Shown here: positions 1 to 10,284 of the stretch, piece by piece
Numbering within the stretch: the first letter of the stretch is position 1
How the letters are laid out: each line of letters opens with the position of its first letter
Source of the DNA: Nitrobacter sp. 62-13
GTDB taxonomy: Bacteria > Pseudomonadota > Alphaproteobacteria > Rhizobiales > Xanthobacteraceae
Assembly: GCF_001896955.1 (NCBI RefSeq)
Contig: NZ_MKRN01000019.1
Coordinates: 1-32,281, forward strand
Direction: 5' to 3'
Length of the DNA stretch: 32,281 nt
Translations under genes and position numbers: made by a program
Notes under the pieces: generated by a model
Seen by the model: only the letters and a program-made list of their open reading frames with translations
Database searches by the model: none
Told to the model about the DNA's origin: nothing

Positions 1-1402
<1,402 letters not shown>

Positions 1403-1457
1403 GCGGCGGCGGACGCTTCAGATGACATCGAGTCACCGCAGTTCATTTTGACCACGG

Positions 1458-1486
1458 AATGCCCGGTCACGAGCCGGGCATTTTTT
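1458..1486 (+). terminator. Intrinsic terminator between phaA and phaB
   Basis: A perfect 9-bp stem, AATGCCCGG (1458-1466) with CCGGGCATT (1474-1482) and a 7-base loop, runs into a tract of T ending at 1486. It lies 55 bases after the phaA stop and 60 bases before the phaB start. This is the canonical rho-independent layout, so phaB probably has its own promoter or receives only partial read-through. Confidence 0.85.
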
Positions 1487-1546
1487 ATCTGCAATATCTT
1501 TCCAACGGCGGTGACGATTCCGGTTTCTCTCAGGGAGGACGACGCA

Positions 1547-2272
1547 ATGGCACGAGTGGCACTGGTGACGGGAGGAACGCGGGGCATCGGCGGCGCGATC
1601 AGCAAGGCGCTGAAAGCGGCGGGATATACGGTCGGCGCGAGTTATGCGGGCAACGATGCCGCGGCGGAAAAATTCAAGACCGAGACCGGCATTCCCGTCT
1701 ACAAGTGGGATGTCGCCTCCTTCGAGGCCTGCACTGAGGGCGTCAGGAAGGTCGAGGCTGAACTCGGTCCTGTCGAGGTGCTCGTCAACAATGCCGGCAT
1801 CACCAAGGACGGCGCCTTCCACAAGATGACGCTCGAGCAATGGAGCGCCGTCATCAACACCAATCTCGGTTCGCTGTTCAACATGACGCGCCCGGTGATC
1901 GAGGGCATGCGCGCGCGCAAGTTCGGCCGCATTATCAATATTTCCTCGATCAACGGCCAGAAAGGCCAGTTCGGCCAGGTGAACTATTCCGCGGCGAAGG
2001 CCGGCGACATCGGTTTCACCAAGGCCCTGGCGCTGGAAAACGCCAAGACCGGGATTACCGTGAACGCAATCTGCCCGGGCTACATCAATACCGAGATGGT
2101 CCAGGCGGTGCCGAAAGACGTCGTCGAGAAGAACATCCTGCCGCAGATCCCGGCGAGTCGCCTCGGCGAGCCCGAGGAAATCGCGCGCGCGGTCGTGTTC
2201 CTCGCCTCCGACGACGCCGGTTTCATCACCGGATCGACGCTGAGCATCAATGGCGGGCAATATCTGGCGTGA
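1547..2272 (+). CDS. phaB: Acetoacetyl-CoA reductase (NADPH-dependent SDR)
   Basis: A 241-residue classical short-chain dehydrogenase. It reduces acetoacetyl-CoA to (R)-3-hydroxybutyryl-CoA, the monomer for PHB synthase. The cofactor loop TGGTRGIGG is at residues 8-16, NNAG at 81-84, and the catalytic Ser134, Tyr147 and Lys151 lie in the SSINGQKGQFGQVNYSAAK stretch, which is typical of PhaB rather than of FabG. ATG 1547 is preceded by AGGGAGGA around 1532-1539; frames extending further upstream would run through the terminator and are rejected. It follows phaA on the same strand. The polymerase gene phaC is not in this window. FabG-like activity is the only serious alternative. Confidence 0.94.
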   Translation: MARVALVTGGTRGIGGAISKALKAAGYTVGASYAGNDAAAEKFKTETGIPVYKWDVASFEACTEGVRKVEAELGPVEVLVNNAGITKDGAFHKMTLEQWSAVINTNLGSLFNMTRPVIEGMRARKFGRIINISSINGQKGQFGQVNYSAAKAGDIGFTKALALENAKTGITVNAICPGYINTEMVQAVPKDVVEKNILPQIPASRLGEPEEIARAVVFLASDDAGFITGSTLSINGGQYLA

Positions 2273-2305
2273 AGAAGAATAGCGCATAGTGTGGACACGC
2301 TGTTT

Positions 2306-2469
2306 CTTTTCCCCCTCTCCCCTTGCGGGAGCCGAGACGAGCGAAGCTCGCTCTTAGGGGGCGCGCGTCAGCGCGGCCGGGTGAGGGGGACAGCGTCAGC
2401 GTGACAGAAGGCCCCTCATCCGACGCGGACTTCGTCCGCGCCACCTTCTCCCGCAAGGGGAGAAGGAAG
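2306..2469. repeat. Mosaic intergenic repeat with inverted ends (rhizobial RIME/REP type)
   Basis: The ends are near-perfect inverted repeats: CTCTCCCCTTGCGGGAG (about 2315-2331) on the left and CTCCCGCAAGGGGAG (about 2448-2462) on the right. Internal hairpins include GAGCGA/TCGCTC around 2339-2353 and GCGGAC/GTCCGC around 2425-2439. This organisation matches the short mosaic repeats scattered between genes in rhizobial genomes. It fills nearly all of the phaB-EamA gap, and its right end supplies the purine-rich AGGAAGAG that serves as Shine-Dalgarno for the next gene. No transposase is present. Copy number in the genome cannot be judged from this window. Confidence 0.8.
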
Positions 2470-2474
2470 AGTTC

Positions 2475-3341
2475 ATGACCTCCCGCACCGCCACGCTCGT
2501 CGGCCTCACCGCCATCCTGATGTGGTCGCTGCTCGCGGTCATGGCGGTCGCGACCGGGCGCATTCCCGCATTCCAACTGGCGGCGATGACGTTTGCGATC
2601 GGTGGCCTTTCCGGCTGCGCGAGTTGGCTGTTTCGACCCCAGGGCGTCCGCGCATTGCGACAGCCGCCGGTCGCGTGGCTCGTCGGGGTCGGCGGACTGT
2701 TCGGCTATCACGCGCTGTATTTCATCGCGCTGCGGCTGGCGCCGCCCGCGGAAGCCGGCCTTTTGAACTATCTCTGGCCGCTGCTGATCGTGCTGTTTTC
2801 GTCGCTGCTGCCGGGCGAGCGGCTGGCGCCGCATCATCTGATCGGCGCGCTTCTCGGGCTCGCCGGAACGGTGCTGCTGGTCGCCGGCAACACCTCGATC
2901 GCGTTCGAACCGACCCAGATCCGGGGGCTCGCGGCCGCGTTCGTCGCGGCGTTCGTCTGGGCGGCGTATTCCGTGCTGTCGCGCCGGCTGGCCTCGGTTC
3001 CGACCGACGCGGTCGCCGGCTTCTGCCTCGCGACGGCCGCGCTGGCCGCGATCGCGCATATGCTGTCGGAGCCGACGGTATGGCCCGACAGCGGCGCGCA
3101 ATGGCTCGCGGTCGCCGCGCTCGGCGTCGGCCCGGTCGGCCTCGCCTTCTATGTCTGGGACATCGGAATGAAGCGTGGCGACATCCGCGTGCTCGGCGCG
3201 GCCGCCTATGCGACGCCGCTGCTTTCGACCACGTTCCTGATACTGGCCGGGTTTGCCAAGCCGACGGCGGCGCTCGCCGGCGCGGCGGTGCTGATCGCAG
3301 GCGGCGGTTTGATCGCGGCGAAGGACATGCTCAAGAGATAG
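2475..3341 (+). CDS. EamA/DMT-family exporter, YddG-like
   Basis: A 288-residue, very hydrophobic protein with about ten predicted membrane segments arranged as two EamA halves, the usual size and layout of drug/metabolite transporters. The start (residues 1-35) and the YLWPLLIVLFSSLLPGERL stretch resemble the YddG aromatic amino acid exporter group; substrate is inferred only from that resemblance. ATG 2475 follows AGGAAGAG, which comes from the end of the upstream repeat. The gene converges on ampG with only 27 bases between stop codons. It has no obvious functional link to phaB. The family call is firm, the substrate is not. Confidence 0.85.
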   Translation: MTSRTATLVGLTAILMWSLLAVMAVATGRIPAFQLAAMTFAIGGLSGCASWLFRPQGVRALRQPPVAWLVGVGGLFGYHALYFIALRLAPPAEAGLLNYLWPLLIVLFSSLLPGERLAPHHLIGALLGLAGTVLLVAGNTSIAFEPTQIRGLAAAFVAAFVWAAYSVLSRRLASVPTDAVAGFCLATAALAAIAHMLSEPTVWPDSGAQWLAVAALGVGPVGLAFYVWDIGMKRGDIRVLGAAAYATPLLSTTFLILAGFAKPTAALAGAAVLIAGGGLIAAKDMLKR

Positions 3342-3368
3342 GCGCGCCGTTTGCCACGGCCGATGCTG

Positions 3369-4730
3369 CTACATTTGCAATCCGGCAAAGTGCCCGCGCC
3401 GCTGCAGCCAGCCGAGCAGGATCAGGCTCGGCACCGCCGCGACGACGCAGATCGCGAAGAACAGCGGCCATCCGGTCGCCTCGGCGACGAAGCCGGCGCT
3501 GGCGGACAGATAGGTCCGGCCGACCGCGGCCAACGCCGTGAGCAGCGCATACTGGGTGGCGGTATGCAGCGGATTGCGGCACAGCGCCGAGAGGTAGGCC
3601 ACGAAGATCACCGTGCCGATGGCGCTGGTGAAATTCTCCGCGGTGATGGCGACCGCCAGCGCCCACTGGTTGACGCCGACCAGCGCCAGCCATGAGAACG
3701 ACAGGTTGGCCAATGCCTGCAGAACGCCGCCGATCCACAGGCTCGCCGCCAATGAATAGCGCCGCGCCACGAAGCCCCCTGCGAAACCACCGATCAGCGT
3801 CGCGGCAAGACCGACGCCCTTGACGATGGCGGCGTAGTCGTTGCGGGTGAAGCCGAGATCGATGACGAAGGGCGCGGTCATGCTGCCGGAGAACGCGTCG
3901 GTGAACTTGAACAGCACGATGAAGGCGAGCGCGGCGATCGCATCCTTGCGGCTCAGGAATTCCGAAAATGCGCCGACCGCGGCCTGCATGACGCGCGTCA
4001 ACGCGGTTTGCGCGGCCGTCGAAGCTTCGGCCTGCACGGATTGCTCGGGCTCGGTGGCCGCCAGCGCGGTGACGGTTCCGATCAGGACCATCGCCGCCAT
4101 GCTGACATAGCCCCACGTCCATGCCGAGGCGCGAACCAGGCCCGTGCCCTCGAACGCGCTGACCAGAAACAGCGCGCCCGCGGTCGAGACCAGCATGCCG
4201 ATGCGGTAAGCTGCGACGTAACCGGCCATGCCGGCGGCCTGCTCGCTTTCCGGCAGGCTCTCGACGCGAAAGGCGTCGACCACGATGTCCTGCGTCGCAG
4301 ACGTCGCCGCCACCAGCAGCGCGCCGAGCGCGACCAGCCAGGGCGCCTTCACCGGATCGGTCGATCCCAGGAGCAGGATCGCCGCGATCAGGAGCAGTTG
4401 CGAGAGGACGAGCCAGCCGCGGCGGCGGCCGAACCGGCGTGTCAGCAGCGGAATGTGCAGGGCATCGACCAGCGGCGCCCATAGAAACTTCAGCGTGTAG
4501 GGCGTGCCGACGAGCACGAACAGTCCGATGGCGCGCAGGTCGATGCCGGATTCCTTCATCCAGATCTGCAGCGTCGAGCCCGACAGCGCCAGCGGCAGGC
4601 CGGACGAGAAGCCGAGCAGCATCACGATGAGGACGCGCGGTTGTAGATAGACCGCAATGCTCTCGCGCCATGAGGCGCGCGGCGCGGCGTCGGATTCTTT
4701 CGGCGAGGCGGTGGCGTCCGGAACAGTCAT
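3369..4730 (-). CDS. ampG: AmpG-family muropeptide permease (MFS/PAT)
   Basis: A 453-residue multi-spanning inner membrane protein. The N-terminal region with LLGFSSGLPLALSGSTLQIW and MKESGIDLRAIGLF, followed by PYTLKFLWAPLVD, is the signature of AmpG permeases, which import anhydro-muropeptides for cell wall recycling and, in some species, for beta-lactamase induction. The start ATG 4730 has no strong Shine-Dalgarno, so the exact start is slightly uncertain. It lies 45 bases downstream of rmuC on the same strand and is probably co-transcribed with it. The role is taken from the family; related PAT-family acetyl-CoA transporters are a less likely alternative. Confidence 0.88.
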   Translation of the reverse strand: MTVPDATASPKESDAAPRASWRESIAVYLQPRVLIVMLLGFSSGLPLALSGSTLQIWMKESGIDLRAIGLFVLVGTPYTLKFLWAPLVDALHIPLLTRRFGRRRGWLVLSQLLLIAAILLLGSTDPVKAPWLVALGALLVAATSATQDIVVDAFRVESLPESEQAAGMAGYVAAYRIGMLVSTAGALFLVSAFEGTGLVRASAWTWGYVSMAAMVLIGTVTALAATEPEQSVQAEASTAAQTALTRVMQAAVGAFSEFLSRKDAIAALAFIVLFKFTDAFSGSMTAPFVIDLGFTRNDYAAIVKGVGLAATLIGGFAGGFVARRYSLAASLWIGGVLQALANLSFSWLALVGVNQWALAVAITAENFTSAIGTVIFVAYLSALCRNPLHTATQYALLTALAAVGRTYLSASAGFVAEATGWPLFFAICVVAAVPSLILLGWLQRRGHFAGLQM

Positions 4731-4775
4731 GCCGCAGTGCTAGCAGATTCTGCTCCTTTCCCCCTCGCTTCTTTA

Positions 4776-5990
4776 CTACTCCCCCGCCTGGATTTTCGGG
4801 GCGAGTCGCGGCGGAAACATCTCCGGTTCCCCGGACCTTACGGCCCGCTGAGTCTCCACGGGAGACTCGTCCTTGCTGAAATCAAGCTCCTCGATCTTTG
4901 TCGCGCGCTTGCCGATCTTGCCGACCGAGATCAGCACCTGCCTGACATCCTCGCTGACCTGATCGAAATGGCTGCCGAGCTTGCTGACGCGGTCGCGCAG
5001 CCGCTCGACATCGCCCATCATGTTCATGACCTCGATCCGGACCTTGTCGGCGGCGTCGCGCATCCGCGCGTCCTTGAGAAGCTGCTGCATCACCTGGATC
5101 GCCAGCATCAGGAGTGACGGCGACACCAGCACGACCCGGGCGCGATAGGCCTTCTGGATCACGTCGTCGAAGGCGTCATAGATCTCGGCATAGACAGACT
5201 CCGACGGCACGAACATCAGCGCGTTGTCCTGGGTTTCGCCCGGGATCAGGTATTTGCCGGCGATGTCGGCGACGTGTTTCATGACGTCGGCGCGCAGCCG
5301 CTGGCTTGCGAACTTCCTTTCGTCGTCGCTGCGGGCGTCGTGCAGCGCCGTCATCGCCTCCAGCGGAAATTTCGCGTCGATGCAGAGCGGCCGCTGATCG
5401 GGGAGAAAGATCACACAGTCCGGTCGCTTGCCGTTCGACAACGTGTACTGGAAAGCAAACGAATCCTTCGGCATGCCGTCCTGGACGATGGCTTCCATCC
5501 GCGCCTGGCCGAATGCGCCGCGCGACTGCTTGTTGGCGAGCACATCGCGCAGCGTGGTCACCTGCGTCGTCAATTCGGTCAGGTTCTGGTGCGCATTGTC
5601 GATGATTCCGAGCCGTTCGTGCAGCACCCGCAGGCTGTCCATGGTGTTGCGCGTGGTCTGCTCCATCGACTGCCCGACCCGATGGGTGACCGAGTCGAGC
5701 CGGTCGCTGACCGCTCGCGCCATCTCCGCCTGCCGACCGGCGAGCGCCTTGCCCATGGCATCGACCCGACCGGTCGCCTCCGCCTGCGAGCGCATCAGAT
5801 CGATGAGACGTTCCTCCAGCTCGTCGGCGCGGCTCGCCTGCGCCACCGCCATGTCGGTTCCCCGGCGGCCCGACCGCGCGATCACGATCGCGATGACGAG
5901 CAGCAGCAAAAGCGCCAGCGCGCCGAAGCCGATCAGCACGGCACCGGTCCGCACCGGCATGTCGCCCAGCATGAAAAGGATGTCGTTCAT
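4776..5990 (-). CDS. rmuC: DNA recombination protein RmuC
   Basis: A 404-residue RmuC-family protein, linked in E. coli to limiting recombination at inverted repeats. A single N-terminal membrane segment (about residues 15-38) is followed by a coiled-coil region (about 50-155) and the conserved RmuC domain (about 160-380). The domain includes RPDCVIFLP and CIDAKFPLE, with Asp191, Asp205 and Lys207 fitting a PD-(D/E)XK-type nuclease core. A consensus alphaproteobacterial LexA operator lies 33-47 bases ahead of the start, so SOS control is likely. ampG follows 45 bases downstream on the same strand. The gene is divergent from def. Nuclease activity is predicted from the fold, not shown here. 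Confidence 0.93.
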   Translation of the reverse strand: MNDILFMLGDMPVRTGAVLIGFGALALLLLLVIAIVIARSGRRGTDMAVAQASRADELEERLIDLMRSQAEATGRVDAMGKALAGRQAEMARAVSDRLDSVTHRVGQSMEQTTRNTMDSLRVLHERLGIIDNAHQNLTELTTQVTTLRDVLANKQSRGAFGQARMEAIVQDGMPKDSFAFQYTLSNGKRPDCVIFLPDQRPLCIDAKFPLEAMTALHDARSDDERKFASQRLRADVMKHVADIAGKYLIPGETQDNALMFVPSESVYAEIYDAFDDVIQKAYRARVVLVSPSLLMLAIQVMQQLLKDARMRDAADKVRIEVMNMMGDVERLRDRVSKLGSHFDQVSEDVRQVLISVGKIGKRATKIEELDFSKDESPVETQRAVRSGEPEMFPPRLAPKIQAGE

Positions 5991-6022
5991 CCGCCCATTG
6001 TAACCGATTCGGTCGCGCGCGC

Positions 6023-6037
6023 GAACGAAAAGGGAAC
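6023..6037 (-). promoter_or_regulatory. Putative LexA (SOS) box upstream of rmuC
   Basis: Read on the minus strand the sequence is GTTC-CCTTTTC-GTTC, an exact match to the alphaproteobacterial LexA consensus GTTC-N7-GTTC, with the pyrimidine-rich spacer typical of strong sites. It ends 33 bases before the rmuC ATG, a position suited to repress its promoter. It is about 103 bases before def on the other strand, so def is a less likely target. Confidence 0.75.
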
Positions 6038-6139
6038 ACTTAAAGTTAACGACAGCTCAACGGACCTGCTTATGAGGGCCAGACGGTCGGTGCGGCTCGC
6101 GGATTGACCCCGACAGGCCCGGGGATTACATCGCCCTGC

Positions 6140-6667
6140 ATGGCTATTCGCGAAATAATCGTCCTTCCGGACAAGCAGTTGCGCCTCGTTTCCAGACCGA
6201 TCGAAAAGGTCACGCCGGAAATCCGCAGGCTCGCCGACGACATGTTCGAGACCATGTACGACGCGCCGGGCATCGGGCTTGCCGGCATCCAGATCGCGCA
6301 GCCTGTCCGCATCATCACCATGGACCTTGCCAGACGCGACGAGGACGGCGAACTCAACCCGCGACCGCGCGTCTTCATCAACCCCGAAATCCTGTCGGCG
6401 TCGGAGGAACTGTCGGTCTACGAGGAGGGCTGCCTGTCGATCCCCGAATATTACGAGGAGGTCGAGCGGCCGGCTCGGGTGCGGGTTCGTTTCACCGATC
6501 TCGACGGCAACGTGCATGAGGAGGATGCCGAGGGTCTTTTCGCCACCTGCATCCAGCACGAGATCGATCATCTCAACGGCGTGCTGTTCGTCGATTATCT
6601 CTCGAAGCTCAAACGCGACCGCGTGATGAAGAAGTTCACCAAGGCTGCGAAGCTCGCTGCGAAATAG
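6140..6667 (+). CDS. def: Peptide deformylase
   Basis: A 175-residue metallohydrolase that removes the N-formyl group from nascent proteins. All three motifs are present: GIGLAGIQ (residues 44-51, Gln51), EEGCLS with the metal ligand Cys98, and QHEIDH with His140, catalytic Glu141 and His144. The second motif-1 alanine of the common GxGxAAxQ form is Gly here, a mild variant. ATG 6140 ([11 protein letters not shown]) matches the usual start; a TTG 12 codons upstream would add a non-conserved leader. fmt follows after 31 bases. Def removes the group that Fmt adds, a common gene pairing. Confidence 0.97.
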   Translation: MAIREIIVLPDKQLRLVSRPIEKVTPEIRRLADDMFETMYDAPGIGLAGIQIAQPVRIITMDLARRDEDGELNPRPRVFINPEILSASEELSVYEEGCLSIPEYYEEVERPARVRVRFTDLDGNVHEEDAEGLFATCIQHEIDHLNGVLFVDYLSKLKRDRVMKKFTKAAKLAAK

Positions 6668-6698
6668 AGCGGGCCGTCACCGCATACGAATTCAGAAA

Positions 6699-7631
6699 AT
6701 GCCGCTTCGCCTGATCTTCATGGGCACGCCGGATTTCGCGGTGCCGACCCTGCTGCAGCTCGTCGCCGATGGCCATGAGATCGCGGCCGTATATACCCGC
6801 GAGGCGAGGCCGGCGGGCCGCGGCATGAAGCTGCAACCGAGCCCGGTTGAGCGGGAAGCGCATCGCCTCGGCATTCCCGTGCGGACGCCGAAAACACTGA
6901 AGACGCCGGAAGCGCTTGATGAATTCCGTTCTCATGGCGCCGACGCCGCGGTGGTCGTGGCCTACGGCATGATCCTGCCGAGGGCGATCCTCGATGCGCC
7001 CAAATACGGCTGCTACAATCTGCACGGCTCGCTGCTGCCGCGCTGGCGCGGCGCCGCACCGATCAACCGCGCCATCATGGCCGGCGACCTCGAGAGCGGC
7101 GTCATGGTCATGAAGATGGATGCCGGGCTCGACACCGGCGACGTGGCCATGACCGAGCGGATCGCGGTGACCGATGCGATGACGGCCTCGGACCTCCATG
7201 ACGCGCTGGCGCCGCTCGGGGCCGATCTCATGGCGCGCGCGATGAAGGCATTGGCGCGCGGCGAACTGCAACTGACGAAGCAGAGCGACGACGGCGTCAC
7301 CTACGCCGCAAAAATCGACAAGGCCGAGGCGCGGATCGACTGGAACAGACCTGCACGCGACGTGTTGCGGCATATCCACGGCCTGTCGCCATTTCCGGGC
7401 GCCTGGTGCGAGATGCCACTCGACGGCGAGCAGGTGCGCGTGAAGATCCTGCGTTGTGAGGTGGCGAAAGGCTCCGGCGAACCCGGCGAATTGCTTGACG
7501 ACCAGTTGACGATCGCATGCAAGATCGGTGCGATCCGCGTCCTTGAATTGCAGCGCGCCGGAAAGCCGCCGATGAAGGCCGGCGCCTTTCTGAACGGCAC
7601 GCCGCTTCAGCCGCCCATGCGGCTCATCTGA
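6699..7631 (+). CDS. fmt: Methionyl-tRNA formyltransferase
   Basis: A 310-residue enzyme that formylates initiator Met-tRNA using 10-formyltetrahydrofolate. The N-terminal catalytic domain starts [16 protein letters not shown] and carries Asn107, His109 and the [16 protein letters not shown] loop at residues 111-125, with Asp145 completing the catalytic set. The C-terminal tRNA-binding domain starts near residue 205. Length is standard. It sits between def and truA on the same strand, and its TGA stop shares a base with the truA start (TGATG at 7629-7633), indicating translational coupling. Confidence 0.97.
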   Translation: MPLRLIFMGTPDFAVPTLLQLVADGHEIAAVYTREARPAGRGMKLQPSPVEREAHRLGIPVRTPKTLKTPEALDEFRSHGADAAVVVAYGMILPRAILDAPKYGCYNLHGSLLPRWRGAAPINRAIMAGDLESGVMVMKMDAGLDTGDVAMTERIAVTDAMTASDLHDALAPLGADLMARAMKALARGELQLTKQSDDGVTYAAKIDKAEARIDWNRPARDVLRHIHGLSPFPGAWCEMPLDGEQVRVKILRCEVAKGSGEPGELLDDQLTIACKIGAIRVLELQRAGKPPMKAGAFLNGTPLQPPMRLI

Positions 7632-8368
7632 TGCCGCGCTACAAGCTCACCATCGAATATGACGGCGGCCCGTTTTGCGGCTGGCAGTATCAGGACAACG
7701 GTCCCTCGGTGCAGGGCGCGCTGGAAGCGGCGGTGAAGGCGATCTGCGGCGACGACGTCCGCGTGCATGGCGCGGGCCGCACCGATGCAGGCGTTCATGC
7801 GCTGGCGCAGGTCGCGCATTGCGATATCGCCAAGCACTTCGCGCCGAACCGGCTGCGCGACGGGCTCAATGCGCACCTGCGGCCGCATCCGATCGGCGTG
7901 CTCGAAGCCGAGATCGTGCCCGACAGCTTCGAGGCGCGCTTCTCGGCACTCAAGCGGCATTACGTCTATCGCATCGCCAACCGGCGTGCGAACCTTGCCA
8001 TCGATGTCGGCCACGTCTGGCGCGTCGCGCGGCCGCTCGATACCGACGCGATGCATGCGGCGGCGCAGCGGCTGATCGGCAAGCACGACTTCACGACCTT
8101 TCGCGACACTGAATGCCAGGCCAAATCGCCGGAGAAGACGCTCGATCAGCTGGACGTCGTCCGGAACGGCGACAACGTGACCATCATCACCTCGGCGCGC
8201 TCGTTCCTGCACAGCCAGGTTCGCTCGATGGTGGGATCATTGGTGTGGGTCGGGCATGGCCGCTGGAGCGCCGACGACCTGTCCACCGCATTGGCCGCGC
8301 GCCGCCGCGAGGCCTGCGGTCCCGTCGCCCCGCCAGATGGACTATATCTGGTGCGGGTGGATTATTAG
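7631..8368 (+). CDS. truA: tRNA pseudouridine(38-40) synthase TruA
   Basis: A 245-residue pseudouridine synthase that modifies positions 38-40 of the tRNA anticodon arm. The catalytic aspartate is Asp52 in [11 protein letters not shown], and the RHYVYRI and [13 protein letters not shown] stretches are also characteristic. It overlaps the end of fmt by one base. Its TAG stop (8366-8368) coincides with the left edge of a palindromic repeat. Family length is normal, so the repeat does not seem to have truncated it severely. Confidence 0.97.
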   Translation: MPRYKLTIEYDGGPFCGWQYQDNGPSVQGALEAAVKAICGDDVRVHGAGRTDAGVHALAQVAHCDIAKHFAPNRLRDGLNAHLRPHPIGVLEAEIVPDSFEARFSALKRHYVYRIANRRANLAIDVGHVWRVARPLDTDAMHAAAQRLIGKHDFTTFRDTECQAKSPEKTLDQLDVVRNGDNVTIITSARSFLHSQVRSMVGSLVWVGHGRWSADDLSTALAARRREACGPVAPPDGLYLVRVDY

Positions 8369-8470
8369 AGCCTTTTCCGGCGAAGTGGATACCGGTTCGC
8401 CGCAAGAAAATGCGACAGGACAATAATTTCTAAAGCATGGTCCGATTCAAATTGATCGGATCATGCTCTA
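8366..8470. repeat. Palindromic intergenic repeat, composite copy A
   Basis: The whole gap between the convergent truA and nucleosidase genes is repeat-like. The left part (from TAGAGC at 8366 through the ACCGGTTCGCC block) is of a type common between genes in Bradyrhizobiaceae. The right part, about 8434-8470, is a hairpin AGCATGGTCCGAT / ATCGGATCATGCT around CAAATTG. Both ends read TAGAGC or its complement GCTCTAG and provide the TAG stop codons of the two flanking genes. The assignment to the same broad family as the copies at 10215, 18506 and 21424 rests on the shared GCATG...TCATGCTC ends. Confidence 0.7.
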
Positions 8471-9028
8471 GGAGCGAATCCGGTCCAACGTTTCCCAGAA
8501 CAGGCTCTCGCCGTCCTTCACGTTGGCGGTCCAGTCCTGATGCGCGAGATCGTTGGCGTCGTCGGTGATGAACTTGAACGCACGCCACGGCAGGCCGTGA
8601 CTCCGGCAGACCTGCGCGATCGCGAACAGCTCCATGTCGACGACGTCGATCCCGTTCTCGATCAACCAGGCATCCGACGTGGTGACGAAGCTGTCGCCGG
8701 TGCCGCAGACAACGCCGGCCTGACCCGAGTTCAACAGGTCGAGCTCCGGTGCGAACGGCGTGCGGCCGCGCGGCGCCAGCGGCATCGCCATCATGTCGCG
8801 CTGGACCACGCCGGACACTTCCACCAGACCTTGCAGCGTCTCGTTGATCTTTCCCGCGGTGCCGTAATTGACGACGAGCGCCGGGCGCAGCGTCAGCAGC
8901 GCAAGCACCGTTGCACTGGCCGCGTTGATTTTGCCGACGCCGGTATAGACCACCCTGACGCCGTCGGGCGCGCGCGCCTTGTCGAGTTCGTCCTCGATGG
9001 CGGTGAGCACGAGGATTTCGCTGCTCAT
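8468..9028 (-). CDS. Nucleosidase, phosphorylase (PNP/UDP) superfamily, MtnN-like
   Basis: A 186-residue protein of the nucleoside phosphorylase fold, shorter than typical MtnN (about 230). Visible signatures are TGVGKINAA (residues 29-37), NYGTAGKI (54-61), VDMELFAIA with Glu133 at the place of the ribose-binding VEME motif, and FITDDAN with Asp156/Asp157 for the base-binding Asp. It probably hydrolyses methylthioadenosine or S-adenosylhomocysteine or a related nucleoside; the exact substrate is not certain. ATG 9028 overlaps the dapE stop (ATGA), giving translational coupling. A longer frame to 9151 lies inside dapE and is rejected. The TAG stop lies in repeat copy A. Confidence 0.8.
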   Translation of the reverse strand: MSSEILVLTAIEDELDKARAPDGVRVVYTGVGKINAASATVLALLTLRPALVVNYGTAGKINETLQGLVEVSGVVQRDMMAMPLAPRGRTPFAPELDLLNSGQAGVVCGTGDSFVTTSDAWLIENGIDVVDMELFAIAQVCRSHGLPWRAFKFITDDANDLAHQDWTANVKDGESLFWETLDRIRS

Positions 9029-10194
9029 GCGAAATAGCGATCCAGCACGCCGCGATAGATTCGCGTCAGCTTGTCGAGATCGGCCACCGGCGTTCGCTCG
9101 TCGATCTGGTGCATCGTCTGGCCGACAAGGCCGAATTCGATCACCGGGCAATAGTCCTTGATGAAGCGCGCGTCCGACGTACCGCCGCCGGTGTTCAGTT
9201 CAGGTCTGCGGCCGGTGACCTCCTCAATCGCCGCGACCACGAGATCGGTGAACGGACCCGGTCTGGTCACGAACGCGTCGGCATTCGAGCGTTCCCAGAT
9301 GATGCGGGTTCGAACGCGGTTGCCTGAAGCTTTGGCGACACGCGCCTCGATCAGCGCGCGCAGCGATTCCTGATTGTGATGGTCGTTGAAGCGGATGTTG
9401 AACTTCGCGCGCGCCTGCCCGGGAATCACGTTCGTCGCGGGATTGCCGACATCGACCGAGGTGAACTCCAGATTCGACGGCTGGAACTGGGCGCTGCCCT
9501 GATCCAGCGGCTCGCTGACCAGCGCGGTGATCAGCGCGGCGATGTCCGGAATCGGATTTGACGCGCGGTGCGGATAAGCGACATGGCCCTGCACGCCATC
9601 GACAACCAGCGTGCCGGACTGCGAGCCGCGGCGGCCGATCTTGATGCAATCGCCAAGCTCCGCGACGTTGCTGGGCTCGCCGAGCACGCAGTGGTCGAAT
9701 TTCTCGCCGCGCGCGGCTGCCCATTTCATCAGTTTGACGGTGCCGTTGACGGCGATGTCTTCCTCGTCGCCAGTGATCAGGAACGAGATCGAGCCGTTGC
9801 CATCCCGTCCCGGCTGGCCGCCATGCGCCGCGAGATAATCCAGCGCGGCGGCGACGCTGCAGGCGATACCGCCCTTCATGTCCACCGCGCCGCGCCCGTA
9901 GAGGCAGCCGTCCTTTACCTCGCCGGCGAATGCGTCGTGGGTCCACGCCGATTCGTCGCCAGGAGGCACGACATCGGTATGGCCGGCGAATGCGATGTGG
10001 GGACCGCTCGTGCCGATGCGGGCATAGAGATTGTCGATGTCGGCCGCGCCCGGTTCGCTGAAGGTGACGCGATGCACCTCGAACCCGGTTGCCTTGAGCA
10101 GCGTCTCGATCACGCCGAGCGCGCCGGCATCCGCGGGCGTCACCGACCGGCAGCGGACGAGATCACGGGCGATTGAGAAAGCGTCGGCGGCCAT
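9025..10194 (-). CDS. dapE: Succinyl-diaminopimelate desuccinylase
   Basis: A 389-residue M20-family di-zinc amidohydrolase. It releases succinate from N-succinyl-LL-diaminopimelate in the lysine and peptidoglycan precursor pathway. Metal and catalytic residues are visible: His72 and Asp74 in [11 protein letters not shown], Asp105 in [10 protein letters not shown], and Glu144/Glu145 in TGDEED. The start at ATG 10194 (MAADAFSIA) is chosen because an upstream ATG at 10245 would begin the protein inside repeat copy B. dapD lies upstream on the same strand, separated by about 250 bases of palindromes. The stop overlaps the nucleosidase start. Confidence 0.96.
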   Translation of the reverse strand: MAADAFSIARDLVRCRSVTPADAGALGVIETLLKATGFEVHRVTFSEPGAADIDNLYARIGTSGPHIAFAGHTDVVPPGDESAWTHDAFAGEVKDGCLYGRGAVDMKGGIACSVAAALDYLAAHGGQPGRDGNGSISFLITGDEEDIAVNGTVKLMKWAAARGEKFDHCVLGEPSNVAELGDCIKIGRRGSQSGTLVVDGVQGHVAYPHRASNPIPDIAALITALVSEPLDQGSAQFQPSNLEFTSVDVGNPATNVIPGQARAKFNIRFNDHHNQESLRALIEARVAKASGNRVRTRIIWERSNADAFVTRPGPFTDLVVAAIEEVTGRRPELNTGGGTSDARFIKDYCPVIEFGLVGQTMHQIDERTPVADLDKLTRIYRGVLDRYFA

Positions 10195-10214
10195 AGGTGG
10201 TCCGTTATTGATGC

Positions 10215-10281
10215 AGCATGACCTCATCCGAAAACCGGTTCCCACTTTGCGCTAACGCGGCCCTTTGGGTCGGGATCATGC
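10215..10281. repeat. Palindromic intergenic repeat, copy B
   Basis: It contains GCATGACC at 10215, the block CCGAAAACCGGTTCCCACTT near 10228-10247, and GGGATCATGC at 10272-10281. The same order of blocks occurs in copies at 18506-18550 and 21424-21474, but this copy carries an extra insertion (GCGCTAACGCGGCCCTTTGGGT) before the right end. It lies between dapD and dapE, just ahead of the dapE start. Confidence 0.75.
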
Positions 10282-10284
10282 TAC

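Noticed and set aside
10195-10245. Upstream ATG start for dapE at 10245
   Set aside because: The 17 extra residues are encoded by repeat copy B and are not expected in DapE.
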